DNA of 64,000 nt, from contig CAZYDV010000001.1 of assembly GCA_964646405.1 (NCBI GenBank), forward strand, positions 44,399 through 108,398, written 5' to 3'. The stretch is from CAKZSB01 sp964646405 (lineage in GTDB: Bacteria > Pseudomonadota > Gammaproteobacteria > Granulosicoccales > Granulosicoccaceae). A program made the position numbers and the translations under genes. The notes beneath the pieces are model-generated. The model was not told the origin of the DNA. It made no database searches and was given only the letters and a program-made list of their open reading frames with translations. This document shows positions 28,023-36,526 of this stretch, piece after piece. Within the stretch, counting starts at the first letter, position 1. Each line of letters begins with the position of its first letter.

Positions 28023-29087
28023 ATGAATCTGCTCTCGCGATATATCGGTAAAACGATACTGCTCAATACCATGCTCGTCGTTGTGGTGCTGGTGGCCCTG
28101 TCGGCGGTGTTCGGGTTCATTCGCGAGCTCGATGACGTCGGCCGGGGCGAGTATTCGGTGGCGATTGCCGCCATCTACGTAGTGCTGAGAATACCGGGTA
28201 GCGCATACGAGCTCTTTCCCTCTGCCGTGCTGCTGGGCAGTCTATTGGGCATGGGGGCGCTCGCATCGCAGAGCGAGTTGACGGTCATGAGATCGGCTGG
28301 GATTTCGATTGCCCAGATTGTCAGATCCGTGTTGATGATCGGGCTCATTCTTATGATCGCGGTGGTGTTGATCGGTGAATTTGTCATGCCGCGCAGCGAA
28401 ATTCAGGCTCAGGAGATGCGAAGTGCCGCTTTGGCCAAACGGGTTTCCATCAGCGAACGAACCGGCTATTGGGCAAGATCGGACAATCGCTATATCAACA
28501 TCAAGACCGTATTGCCCGACATCAGCCTGATCGATATTCGCGTCTACGAATTTGACGAGGGTCAGCTATCAAGTGTGGTCGCCGCCGGAAAAGCTGTGCA
28601 ACAAACTGATGGCAATTGGCAACTGAGTGGTGTCGTCAGGAATGACTACACTGGCGAACGCGTGGTGATCAGCGAACTGGAATCCGAGATTTGGCCCAAC
28701 CTTGTTAATACCGAGTTATTGCAGGGGCTGTCGGTTCCTGTCGAGTCAATGTCGGCGAGTAATCTTTTGAAACAGATTGCCTATTTGCGCAGCAATCAAC
28801 TCGATAGTCGGCAAATCGAACTCGCGCTGTGGACAAAAATAGCCAACCCGGTGGCTACGCTGGTCATGTTGTTGCTGTCACTGCCCTTTGTTTTTGGTTC
28901 ACAGCGCAGCGGTGGCACCGGGCAGAAAATCTTCGTGGGCATCCTTTTGGGGATCGGTTTCTTCCTGATCAATCGTCTATTCACCCATCTGGGTCTGGCC
29001 TATGGGCTCAATCCGGCAACCAGTACGCTGATACCGTTGGTAATGTTTGGCCTGATTGCCGTAATAGGCGTGAGAAGAATTAGCTGA
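28023..29087 (+). CDS. lptG: LPS export ABC transporter permease LptG
   Basis: 354 residues from ATG 28023; the frame opens 13 codons earlier but MNLLSRYIGKTILLN matches the LptG N-terminus. Same architecture as LptF: three helices, a periplasmic jellyroll (~125-260, with RTGYWARSDNRYINI), then three helices. The coupling region LLGMGALASQSELTVMRSAG is typical. It completes the LptF-LptG heterodimer. An imperfect hairpin lies shortly after its stop (29110-29135). Confidence 0.95.
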   Translation: MNLLSRYIGKTILLNTMLVVVVLVALSAVFGFIRELDDVGRGEYSVAIAAIYVVLRIPGSAYELFPSAVLLGSLLGMGALASQSELTVMRSAGISIAQIVRSVLMIGLILMIAVVLIGEFVMPRSEIQAQEMRSAALAKRVSISERTGYWARSDNRYINIKTVLPDISLIDIRVYEFDEGQLSSVVAAGKAVQQTDGNWQLSGVVRNDYTGERVVISELESEIWPNLVNTELLQGLSVPVESMSASNLLKQIAYLRSNQLDSRQIELALWTKIANPVATLVMLLLSLPFVFGSQRSGGTGQKIFVGILLGIGFFLINRLFTHLGLAYGLNPATSTLIPLVMFGLIAVIGVRRIS

Positions 29088-29718
29088 AGCTTACGTCTGC
29101 GGGTGGTTGCGCCTCGCGCAGTTTTTGTCGAGGCGTAACTGCACGCCGAAGGTAGACGTTTGCCGCACCAGACCGGAGTCCTAGCCGCACCTGCTGCAGA
29201 TGTTGTCGGTCGTGACTTGGCCGGCCACCTGGAAAAATAGTCTATCAGCCGTGACTGACTGTCTCACGTGCACGACAGACGCACTGTGAAAGCTCGGTGC
29301 AAATAGGGTGAGCAAATGCCCACCGAAGCCAGGTCTGCGCACTTCTCACTGCGGCGGCAGAGCATCTTCGGTCAGATTTTTCCTGTGGGAATCGCTTAGT
29401 GGTGCATCGAAACACTGTTGTGTTAGCCCATGGGGCGTTAGTCTCCGCCGGCATGCTGCGGGATTTGAGCGCTGTTCCGAACATCGCATCGTGCGAGTTT
29501 AGGCCTGCATACAGGATATGTTTCCACGGCTAGTTGTCAGGGCCGCTTGTCATGAAGTTATCACAGGCGATGAGTCGATATCTCAGCGTCACTTTTCAGT
29601 GCTGCTGAACGGCGAGCAAGTTCATCTGAGATTCACTCGCGCGACTGCCGGTGCCTTTTTGCTGCGCTTTGAATCGTGCCGAGCAACTGTGCTGCGAATG
29701 GTTCTGCAGTGCGAAAAC
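29088..29718. other. 631-base region with no supported gene
   Basis: A 7-bp stem (CGCCTCG at 29110-29116 with CGAGGCG at 29129-29135) 22 bases after lptG could end that transcript, though no T tract follows. The remaining ~580 bases hold only short frames without ribosome sites or family likeness, including a 79-codon minus-strand frame at 29245-29484. I see no tRNA or recognised ncRNA. An unknown small RNA cannot be excluded. Confidence 0.4.
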
Positions 29719-29748
29719 GAAAAAGGCAGCATTGCTGCTGCCTTTTTC
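29719..29748. terminator. Strong bidirectional intrinsic terminator of the histone-like gene
   Basis: A 13-bp perfect stem (GAAAAAGGCAGCA with its complement) closes a four-base TTGC loop and carries five T residues in the descending arm on either strand. It sits 35 bases after the stop of the minus-strand histone-like gene. Confidence 0.88.
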
Positions 29749-29783
29749 GCGCTACTCTCAGGTGTGAGAGCAGAGGGTGCGAC

Positions 29784-30191
29784 CTACTTTTTTGAAGCGC
29801 GCTTCTTCTTGCGACGCTTCTTGGAGGCGCCAGCAGCCATACCTTTGGCAGAGATGGCGTTGATCTGCTTGAGGCCGTCAATGACCTTGGCCAGTTGCTC
29901 TTCCTTTTTGCCGGCAGCAGCAGCCTCGGCTTTAGCAACTCTCAGCTCGGCTTTGGCAGCTGAGAGCTTCTTGCGCATTTCAGCCAGCGCAGCGGTTACA
30001 CCTGAACCACGAGCCTTTTTCTTAGACGAAGCTTTCTTCTTAGAAGCTTTTTTCTTGGAAGAGGCTTTTTTCTTCCCAGCGGCTTTCTTTTTACCGCGTG
30101 CTTTCTTCTTACCGACAGAAGTTGACCCAGCTGGACGACCCCGTTTCTTACCGGTGGCCTTCTTCGCAGCGGTCTTTTTGGTTCTTGCCAT
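29784..30191 (-). CDS. Histone H1-like, lysine/alanine-rich DNA-binding protein
   Basis: 135 residues. Residues 1-62 are almost entirely Lys, Ala, Arg, Ser and Gly in repeated KKKAS-type units, with an AT-hook-like KKRGRPAGS at 15-23. Residues ~65-112 form an Ala/Glu/Lys helix likely to coil (ALAEMRKKLSAAKAELRVAKAEA) and the tail is again basic. It resembles eukaryotic-H1-like proteins and AlgP-type regulators of gammaproteobacteria and should bind DNA non-specifically as a nucleoid protein. Shine-Dalgarno GGAG lies six bases before the ATG; it has its own strong promoter and terminator, so it is monocistronic and probably well expressed. Confidence 0.85.
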   Translation of the reverse strand: MARTKKTAAKKATGKKRGRPAGSTSVGKKKARGKKKAAGKKKASSKKKASKKKASSKKKARGSGVTAALAEMRKKLSAAKAELRVAKAEAAAAGKKEEQLAKVIDGLKQINAISAKGMAAGASKKRRKKKRASKK

Positions 30192-30222
30192 TTAGATCTC
30201 CAAAAGGTTAACAGGCGGGTGG

Positions 30223-30250
30223 ATTATAATCGCTAATTGTTTGAATTCAA
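30223..30250 (-). promoter_or_regulatory. Promoter of the histone-like gene; 30251-30621 otherwise empty
   Basis: On the minus strand TTGAAT, a 16-base spacer and a perfect TATAAT, 32 bases before the ATG. The -35 forms part of the palindrome TTGAATTCAA (30241-30250). The AT-rich remainder up to the RDD gene contains no supported gene; TG-T-TATAAG at 30369-30374 is a weak extended -10 pointing right. Confidence 0.8.
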
Positions 30251-30621
30251 TAAAAACCGTAACTTTGCAATGAATTTTAATCAAAAAAAGCGCCAGATTG
30301 GTTCTGAAACCTAAATTTGAATGCTATTGACCGTCGAGTTTGTAGAAAAAATATCCTAATGATCTTGTTATAAGTGCGAGTTCAATACCAATTGCGCCTG
30401 CGTGCAGACGATCGAAATGTTGGCATAAGGTGTCATGACTTAAGTTGCATTGCCTGTGCTGATATGAGCATTCACAATAGGGATTGCTAATTTCATATCG
30501 TACTTTGGCGATTATCAGCCTTTGCTATGGAATGCGGCGATCTGGTGACTACACACAATGACAGCTACCATTATCAAATCGTTCAGCGAGTCAGCAATTA
30601 TTTGCCGGGGTTTGGAAAGAA

Positions 30622-31077
30622 TTGAATAAGCCGGAAAACTCATTGAAACCCGATTTCACACAGCCCGAGCGTGGTCTGTTTGGTTTGCTGCGTCGATTGA
30701 TGGCAATGCTCTACGATGCGTTTCTGATTACGGCGGTAATGTTCGCGATCAGCGCGATCGCTGTTGCCCTAAACGGAGGTAATGCGGTCGGTAGCCCGAT
30801 ATTCTATTTTGTTCTCATGTTGGTTCCGCCATGCTTTTTCCTGTGGTTCTGGCTGCACGGCGGGCAAACATTGGGTATGAGTGCCTGGCAACTTCGATTG
30901 ACGGGGTCGAATCAGCAGGCTGTCACGGCATGGCAATGCCTAAAACGTCTGGCTTTGGCGTTGGTTACCTTGGCGCCATTGGGTCTGGGGCTGTTGTGGA
31001 TGCTCATCGATCGCGAAAATCGGACACTATATGGTCGGTTTTCTGGCACCAAAATAACCAAATACAAAAAAAACTGA
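30622..31077 (+). CDS. RDD-family membrane protein
   Basis: 151 residues with a TTG start at 30622; GGAAAG lies two to three bases upstream and no ATG is available. Three hydrophobic helices (~30-50, 58-80, 108-130), with RRLMAMLYDAFLI carrying the Arg and Asp of the RDD motif and the family-typical GGQTLGMSAWQLRL. RDD proteins sit in the inner membrane; some are implicated in ion exchange but most have no known role. In several gammaproteobacteria an RDD gene follows lptG, as here once the histone-like gene is skipped. Convergent with the second moeA. Confidence 0.85.
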   Translation: MNKPENSLKPDFTQPERGLFGLLRRLMAMLYDAFLITAVMFAISAIAVALNGGNAVGSPIFYFVLMLVPPCFFLWFWLHGGQTLGMSAWQLRLTGSNQQAVTAWQCLKRLALALVTLAPLGLGLLWMLIDRENRTLYGRFSGTKITKYKKN

Positions 31078-31304
31078 CGCATTCTGAATACTTTGTTCGT
31101 GTAACAGGTAGTTGCTACCGTCTGAAGTTGGAGCGTTAACCGGTTAGGTTTTCCCATGCAGACAGATGGGGCAGGGTGACTTTTCACGCCACTGTGCGTC
31201 TTTCGTTTGCTGCTAAGCAGGAAGTGGCCATGCAAACTGCACAATTACTTCGGTCAATCAGTTCAAGCTCGCACCTTTGAGAAGCACAATGCTGATTTTC
31301 AGGA

Positions 31305-32591
31305 TCAGGACAGGCCATGCAAGTCTGAAAACAGGATGATTTCAACCGAAGATCCGGCTGCCGCACCGGTCGACTCCCTCGGCAGACAGATAAAGCAGTT
31401 GGCATTGCTCATCGAGCTCAATACGTGCGAATCCTGCATGCCAGTACTGCGCACGGTGTATTGGTGGTCGTGCGGTGATGCGATGCCGCGCTGGAATTCA
31501 AAACGACCAGCCTCTTTAGTTAATGTGTCCTGAGTCGTCGCGCGCAGTTTTGCCGGCGGGTCGTGAGGCATGGCGGCAAACTTCAAAATTGCCGGAATAA
31601 CAAATTGTGCGCAAGTCACCATTGACGATACGGGGTTGCCCGGCAGGCCAAAATACAGGGCGCCGCTTTTCAGGCGTGCACTAACCAGCGGTTTGCCCGG
31701 TTTCATCGCGATTTTCCAAAACAGCAACTCTGCGTTGTCCTGCAGGGCCGATTTTATGAAATCGGCTTCTCCAACGGATACACCGCCGCTCGAGATCATA
31801 AAATCGAATTGATCGCTGTGATTGAGCGCCTGCTCGATACGGTCTCTTGTGTCGCGAACGATCCCCAGATCCTCGACTACCGCACCGATGCGTCGGAGCA
31901 TCGAAGCCAGAGTCATACGATTGCTGTCGTAGATTTGTCCGGCGCCGAGTTCGGTGCCGGGTTCGCACAACTCATCACCGGTAGAGAATAGTCCGATGCG
32001 CGGTTGTCGGATGACATCGACGTACTGATAGCCCTGGCCCGCTAACAGGCCGGCGGAGGCAACCGTGATCGTTTGACCGGCTCGAACCAATAGTTGATTC
32101 CGAGTGATATCGTCGCCCGGGTGTCGATTGTGTTGTCCGCAGACTGGCGCGCGCGTCACGGTCACGAAGTTGCCATCGCTGCGCGTGTTCTCCTGAATGA
32201 CGATGGTGTCGGCGCCCAATGGAATTTGCGCGCCGGTGGTTATTCTGACTGCCTGATTGTGTTCAATTGTGTCGTTATAGGGATGGCCAGCGAGCGATAC
32301 GCCCACAATCGGCATGGCGACGCCGACCTGCACTGCGTCATGGCGAACCGCGTAGCCGTCCATCGCAGAATTGCGAAAATGGGGAATATCGTGTTGGGCA
32401 TGGATATCTAGCGCACAGATGCGGCCTGACGCATCCGCCAATTTTATTGTTTCTTTCTCGTTGCATGTCGTAACTGCGAGTAGAACCTTTGCTCTCGCAT
32501 CGTCCATATCCAGTGCACTCTGATTGTTTGATCTGGTCGAGGACATAGCGTACTTGGGTTTGGCGAGTGGATAATTGGTGGGGTGAGTCAT
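31305..32591 (-). CDS. moeA: Molybdopterin molybdenumtransferase MoeA, copy 2
   Basis: 428 residues from ATG 32591; ATG 32546 is an alternative 15 codons in and neither has a clear ribosome site. All MoeA landmarks are intact: FRNSAMDGYAV, ITTGAQIPLGADTIVIQE, SSGGVSVGEADF, MKPGKPL and FGLPGNPVSSMV. It diverges strongly in sequence from copy 1 at 17.9-19.2 kb and lies alone, so it is an old paralogue or an acquired gene rather than a recent duplicate. It may serve a different cofactor branch. Confidence 0.93.
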   Translation of the reverse strand: MTHPTNYPLAKPKYAMSSTRSNNQSALDMDDARAKVLLAVTTCNEKETIKLADASGRICALDIHAQHDIPHFRNSAMDGYAVRHDAVQVGVAMPIVGVSLAGHPYNDTIEHNQAVRITTGAQIPLGADTIVIQENTRSDGNFVTVTRAPVCGQHNRHPGDDITRNQLLVRAGQTITVASAGLLAGQGYQYVDVIRQPRIGLFSTGDELCEPGTELGAGQIYDSNRMTLASMLRRIGAVVEDLGIVRDTRDRIEQALNHSDQFDFMISSGGVSVGEADFIKSALQDNAELLFWKIAMKPGKPLVSARLKSGALYFGLPGNPVSSMVTCAQFVIPAILKFAAMPHDPPAKLRATTQDTLTKEAGRFEFQRGIASPHDHQYTVRSTGMQDSHVLSSMSNANCFICLPRESTGAAAGSSVEIILFSDLHGLS

Positions 32592-33168
32592 AATCGCACT
32601 GACTCATTCGCAACGAATTGTGTGACCGTCAATGCCTGTCAGGTTCAGTCCGCTATATCAGAGCACCCGTTTCCGAACTCGTTTGTCTCGGTGCCGGGTC
32701 GCATGCGTCTGATATCGCGTGACGATCCAGGCGCACAGTCTGGCAGGGATCACACGTGGCCGCACGGCGAGTCAGTGGCGGATTTTTCACCGACGGTCAG
32801 GTCGCGTTGGTCTATTCTGATCGTTTTTTCCGGCTGCGTTCGCGGGGCGGTGAATGGTTACGCAAGGTGACACCATGCCGCTTTTAACTCTGCCTGTCGT
32901 GCAGGTAATGTCAGTCGGGGCGGGATTATACCTTAATGTATGCCGATCGGTTCGGTCATCACCTCCACCGGGGATTGCCACACAAACCGTGTACTTTGAC
33001 CGGTTCGTTTGTCGGTGCGATTTTTAGGCCGCACTCGTCGAACCACGCGACACGGATAGTGCCTGGAACGAACTGCGTGCTCCGTTATTCGCTCATGATA
33101 TTTATCAACAACCCGTAAAGTGGCCAAGTGGTCAAAGCATTCGCAACTGCATACCTGGTTAATGTCAA
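32592..33168. other. 577-base divergent intergenic region, no supported gene
   Basis: Separates moeA copy 2 (left) from xerD (right). Only short frames without ribosome sites or family likeness are present. GGATTATACC near 32930 contains a possible -10 but no matching -35. No RNA fold was recognised. Confidence 0.4.
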
Positions 33169-34083
33169 ATGACTCCTGATTCGGGGAAATTGCAAAGCAA
33201 TGGCCTGCTGGAGCGGTTTCGCCACTACCTGTGGCTGGAGAGAGGGTTGAGTGAAAACACGGTGGCGTCTTACGGCAGCGACCTGAAGCTCTACTCTCAC
33301 TGGCTCGATCAGCAGGGCGTTGGCCTGGGCGAGTGCAGTAGTGAGCATGTTTTGTCGTACCTCGCCATGCGTGTGCACAGTGGCGTCAGCGCGCGCACCA
33401 CGGCGCGGCTGCTCTCGAGTATGAAAAGATTCTATCGCTTCCTGGTTCGCGAGCAATTGATCGATCGCGATCCGACCGCCTTGGTTGAGGCGCCTAGAGT
33501 GGGCAGAGCCTTGCCGCATTCGCTCACAGAAGAGCAGATCAGTCGCCTGCTGCGTGCGCCGGACGGCACGAGTGCTGAGGGTGTCCGCGATCTGGCCATG
33601 CTTGAGCTAACTTATTCCAGTGGCCTGCGCGTATCCGAGTTGATTGCGCTTTGTATGGGGCAGATCAATCTGAATGCCGGCCTGATGCGAGTGTTTGGCA
33701 AAGGCGGCAAGGAGCGGTTGCTGCCGATTGGCGACTTCGCTCGCGACAGCCTGCAGGAATACCTGATCGCGGCCAGACCGCAACTGCTGGGCAGCAACGG
33801 TGAATCGGATAGTCTATTCGTCACCCGGCGTGGCGGCAGCCTGACTCGCCAGGCGTTCTGGTATCGGGTGAAAAAGTACGCGGCCATTGCCGAAATCACG
33901 CAGCCGTTGTCGCCGCATACGCTGCGCCATGCATTTGCAACACATTTGGTCAACAACCAGGCCGATTTACGGGTGGTGCAAATGCTGCTTGGACACAGTA
34001 ATATTTCGACTACGCAGATCTACACTCACGTCGCGGCCGAACGCCTGAAAAAGCTGCACCAGGGGCACCACCCTCGTGGATAG
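33169..34083 (+). CDS. xerD: Tyrosine recombinase XerD
   Basis: 304 residues, standard length. XerD with XerC resolves chromosome dimers at dif with FtsK. Catalytic residues are complete: Arg154 (SGLRVSEL), Lys178 (GKGGKER), His250 and Arg253 (SPHTLRHAFATHL), His276 (LLGHSNIS) and nucleophile Tyr285 (TTQIYTH). The N-terminal core-binding domain (~12-100) has the usual ERGLSENTVASY. It is followed by dsbC, as in E. coli (xerD-dsbC-recJ), which favours XerD over XerC or a phage integrase. Confidence 0.95.
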   Translation: MTPDSGKLQSNGLLERFRHYLWLERGLSENTVASYGSDLKLYSHWLDQQGVGLGECSSEHVLSYLAMRVHSGVSARTTARLLSSMKRFYRFLVREQLIDRDPTALVEAPRVGRALPHSLTEEQISRLLRAPDGTSAEGVRDLAMLELTYSSGLRVSELIALCMGQINLNAGLMRVFGKGGKERLLPIGDFARDSLQEYLIAARPQLLGSNGESDSLFVTRRGGSLTRQAFWYRVKKYAAIAEITQPLSPHTLRHAFATHLVNNQADLRVVQMLLGHSNISTTQIYTHVAAERLKKLHQGHHPRG

Positions 34084-34322
34084 GGAAATGCGCAACGGGT
34101 TTCAGTCTCCGAAAACCTGAACCACTGAGCATTTTCCGCTACCGTATATCCGTGTAGGTTTCTCAGTGTCGATTCGATCGCGCCAGACTGACGCGTTGGC
34201 CCGGATCTGCCACGCCAATCGAACAGTGCCGTAATTCCGGGTGGTCATTCGTTGTAAAGCAGAACTTACCGATCAGGCTATAGTCCATAGGTTGGAAATC
34301 CGTGATAACACAGGGTGAATCG

Positions 34323-35069
34323 ATGAGAACAATCAAGATGGGCGGGCTGCTCGCCATGCTCGCTGCACTGCTGACCCCGCCGCTGTTTGCCCAGGACGGC
34401 GATTTAGAAAAATTGCGAAAGGCGCTGCTCGAGCGGATGCCCGATCTGGTTGTGGACAGTATCTCGGAGACAGTGCTGCCCGGCATATATGAGTTGGTCA
34501 GCGAATCCCAGGTGTACTACCTGTCGCCAGACGGCAAATTCATGCTCGACGGCAGCATTATCGATCTTGAGAACCGCGTCAACGTCAGCGATCAGCGGCG
34601 CGGTGAACTGCAGCTCTCGCTGATTAGCGAAGTGCCGGAAGATCAGATGGTCGTCTTCAACAACCCAACCAACGATGCCGATCGTTGGATTACGGTGTTC
34701 ACCGATTCCGACTGCGGTTTCTGCCAGAAATTGCATCGCGAAATCGACGATATCACTGATGCCGGGATTCGGGTTCGCTACCTGCTGTTCCCGCGCGCGG
34801 GCATGCAATCGGCATCTTTCAATGAGCTGCAGAGCGTCTGGTGTTCCGACGATCAACAACAGGCCATGACGATCGCAAAGAGTGGCGGTTCGCTGGATTC
34901 TGCCGTGTGTGCCAACCCGATTCAGTCTCACGTCGATCTGGCGAACCGCGTCGGATTGCGCGGCACGCCTCTGATCTACCTCGACGACGGAACCAAAATC
35001 CCGGGCTACAGGCCGGCCGCAGAGCTCGTCAGAATGATAGAGTCCAGCGAACCGTTGGCGCAGAAGTAA
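34323..35069 (+). CDS. dsbC: Periplasmic disulfide isomerase DsbC
   Basis: 248 residues from ATG 34323, with AGGGTGA four to five bases upstream; an in-frame GTG 21 bases earlier is less likely. A signal peptide (~1-23, ending LFA-QDG) directs export. The N-terminal dimerisation domain (~25-85) is followed by a thioredoxin fold with the active site CGFC (Cys131-Cys134), a second structural Cys pair (VWCSDD and AVCANP) and cis-Pro in RGTPLIY. It reshuffles wrong disulfides in the periplasm. It follows xerD by 239 bases, the E. coli neighbour order. Confidence 0.94.
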   Translation: MRTIKMGGLLAMLAALLTPPLFAQDGDLEKLRKALLERMPDLVVDSISETVLPGIYELVSESQVYYLSPDGKFMLDGSIIDLENRVNVSDQRRGELQLSLISEVPEDQMVVFNNPTNDADRWITVFTDSDCGFCQKLHREIDDITDAGIRVRYLLFPRAGMQSASFNELQSVWCSDDQQQAMTIAKSGGSLDSAVCANPIQSHVDLANRVGLRGTPLIYLDDGTKIPGYRPAAELVRMIESSEPLAQK

Positions 35070-35102
35070 CGGGTTCGAAGGCGGTTTACAGGTAGGTTAC
35101 TC

Positions 35103-35125
35103 CGGCCCCACGCAATGTGGGGCCG
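35103..35125. terminator. GC-rich hairpin between convergent dsbC and DUF465 genes
   Basis: A 9-bp stem (CGGCCCCAC with GTGGGGCCG) closes a five-base GCAAT loop in the 75-base gap between the two stop codons. No T tract follows on either strand, so termination strength is uncertain. Confidence 0.6.
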
Positions 35126-35144
35126 CGACAAGACGCGACGGCAG

Positions 35145-35360
35145 TCAGGCCGGCAAGTCCGGCATGACGTCACTGCGCAACTGCATAATCATATCTTTCA
35201 GGCGCAATTTGCGGCGCTTCATTCTGCCAAGGTAGAGCTGGTCTGCGGCAGGTTGCGCGCTGGCCAGCGCTACTTCCTGATCGAGATCGGCGTGCTCCCG
35301 CTGCAGGCGCTCGAGAAGTTCTGCGAGTTCTTGCCTCTCCAGGTCATCTCGATTGCTCAT
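35145..35360 (-). CDS. DUF465/YdcH-family small coiled-coil protein
   Basis: 71 residues from ATG 35360 (the frame extends upstream without family similarity). The sequence is one long helical hairpin, ERQELAELLERLQREHADLD then LGRMKRRKLRLKDMI, matching the DUF465 pattern of an acidic coiled coil followed by a basic KxRKLxLKD stretch. The role of the family is not established. Its start faces truD on the other strand at 122 bases. Confidence 0.8.
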   Translation of the reverse strand: MSNRDDLERQELAELLERLQREHADLDQEVALASAQPAADQLYLGRMKRRKLRLKDMIMQLRSDVMPDLPA

Positions 35361-35481
35361 GGTATGCGGTTTCCGGCTTCGGATGGTTCGATTCGGGGGC
35401 TCGGGGCTGATGGCCTGGATTGCCATTGGCAACAATAGGCGACGCCCGTCGCCTGTCCGCATTATAATCCAGTCCACAGCC

Positions 35482-36513
35482 ATGGAACTACTTAATACCC
35501 CGACTACGTCTCACGTAGCCCTGCCGCGCGGAGAGATTCGCACCCAATTCAGTGATTTCGTCGTCGATGAGCATCTGGGTTTTCAGCCCGACGGCGATGG
35601 TGAACACCTGTGGCTGCGAATCCGCAAGCAAAATGTCAATACCCGTGATGTCGCTGCGGCGCTTGCAGCCCTGCTGGGTGTTCAGGAGCGCCAGGTCAAC
35701 TATTCCGGCCTCAAAGACAAGCTGGCGGTCACCTCGCAATGGTTCAGTCTGCCATGGCCCATCCGCCATGAGCTGCCGGATCTGCAGGACGGTGAAGACT
35801 GGCAATTGCTCGAATGCACGCGTGGCCGCAAGCGCCTGCGAAGCGGGGCCCATCGCGCCAACCGTTTTCAAATCACCATTCGTCAGTTTGCCGGTGATCG
35901 GCAGGCATTTGATCAGCGCGCAGAGCAGGTTCGTGACGGCGGCTTTCCCAATTACTTCGGCGAGCAGCGCTTTGGTCGTGGGGGCGGCAATATCCATCAG
36001 GCGCGCCGTCTGTTTGCAGGCCACCTGAAGGCCAGCCGATTCAAAAAAGGGCTGTATCTGTCTGCTGCCCGTGCCGCGCTGTTCAACCAGGTGCTGGCCG
36101 AGCGCGTCTCACTGGGCAATTGGAATAAAGTCGTCGACGGCGAGGTGTTGGTGCTGCAGGGAAGCAACAGCCACTTTCGCGCAGACGATGATCTGGATAC
36201 CTTACAACGTCGATGTGATGCCCTGGATATTCACCCTTCTGGCCCAATGGCTGGCCGCGGCGAGTCCGCAGTTCAGGGCGATGCTGCCACGATTGAAAAT
36301 CATGCGATAAGCGCATTCGAGGATTTGCAATCCGGGCTGTCAGCTGCCGGATTGAAGCATGAGCGACGCGCGTTACGTGCGCTGGCCACCGATCTGAATA
36401 TCGAGTGGCTCGAAGATAATGTCGTTCGGCTTTGCTTCGAGTTGCAGCGCGGTGTCTATGCGACGGCGTTGTTGCAGGAGTTAATTGAGCAATCGCGGTC
36501 AGAGAGTCAATGA
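35482..36513 (+). CDS. truD: tRNA pseudouridine(13) synthase TruD
   Basis: 343 residues from ATG 35482; the frame opens 43 codons earlier across the DUF465 gene. TruD isomerises U13 in tRNA-Glu and related tRNAs. The catalytic Asp is Asp79 in NYSGLKDKLAVTSQ, followed by the TruD signature FPNYFGEQRFGRGG near 155. The TRUD insertion domain (~165-300) and the closing RGVYATALLQELI are recognisable. It is not beside surE or ispF as in E. coli; djlA follows 13 bases after its stop. Confidence 0.94.
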   Translation: MELLNTPTTSHVALPRGEIRTQFSDFVVDEHLGFQPDGDGEHLWLRIRKQNVNTRDVAAALAALLGVQERQVNYSGLKDKLAVTSQWFSLPWPIRHELPDLQDGEDWQLLECTRGRKRLRSGAHRANRFQITIRQFAGDRQAFDQRAEQVRDGGFPNYFGEQRFGRGGGNIHQARRLFAGHLKASRFKKGLYLSAARAALFNQVLAERVSLGNWNKVVDGEVLVLQGSNSHFRADDDLDTLQRRCDALDIHPSGPMAGRGESAVQGDAATIENHAISAFEDLQSGLSAAGLKHERRALRALATDLNIEWLEDNVVRLCFELQRGVYATALLQELIEQSRSESQ

Positions 36514-36526
36514 CGGGACAGCGTTT

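Noticed and set aside
29518..30195. 225-codon plus-strand frame opposite the histone-like gene
   Set aside because: It is the antisense of low-complexity Lys/Ala codons, giving an artificial Phe/Leu/Ala-rich protein; the promoter, ribosome site and terminator all fit the minus strand.
33169..34083. Tyrosine recombinase as sign of an integrated element
   Set aside because: Sequence and the xerD-dsbC order mark it as housekeeping XerD; no attachment repeats or phage genes are nearby, and the tRNA-Ser gene is intact with no duplicate end seen.
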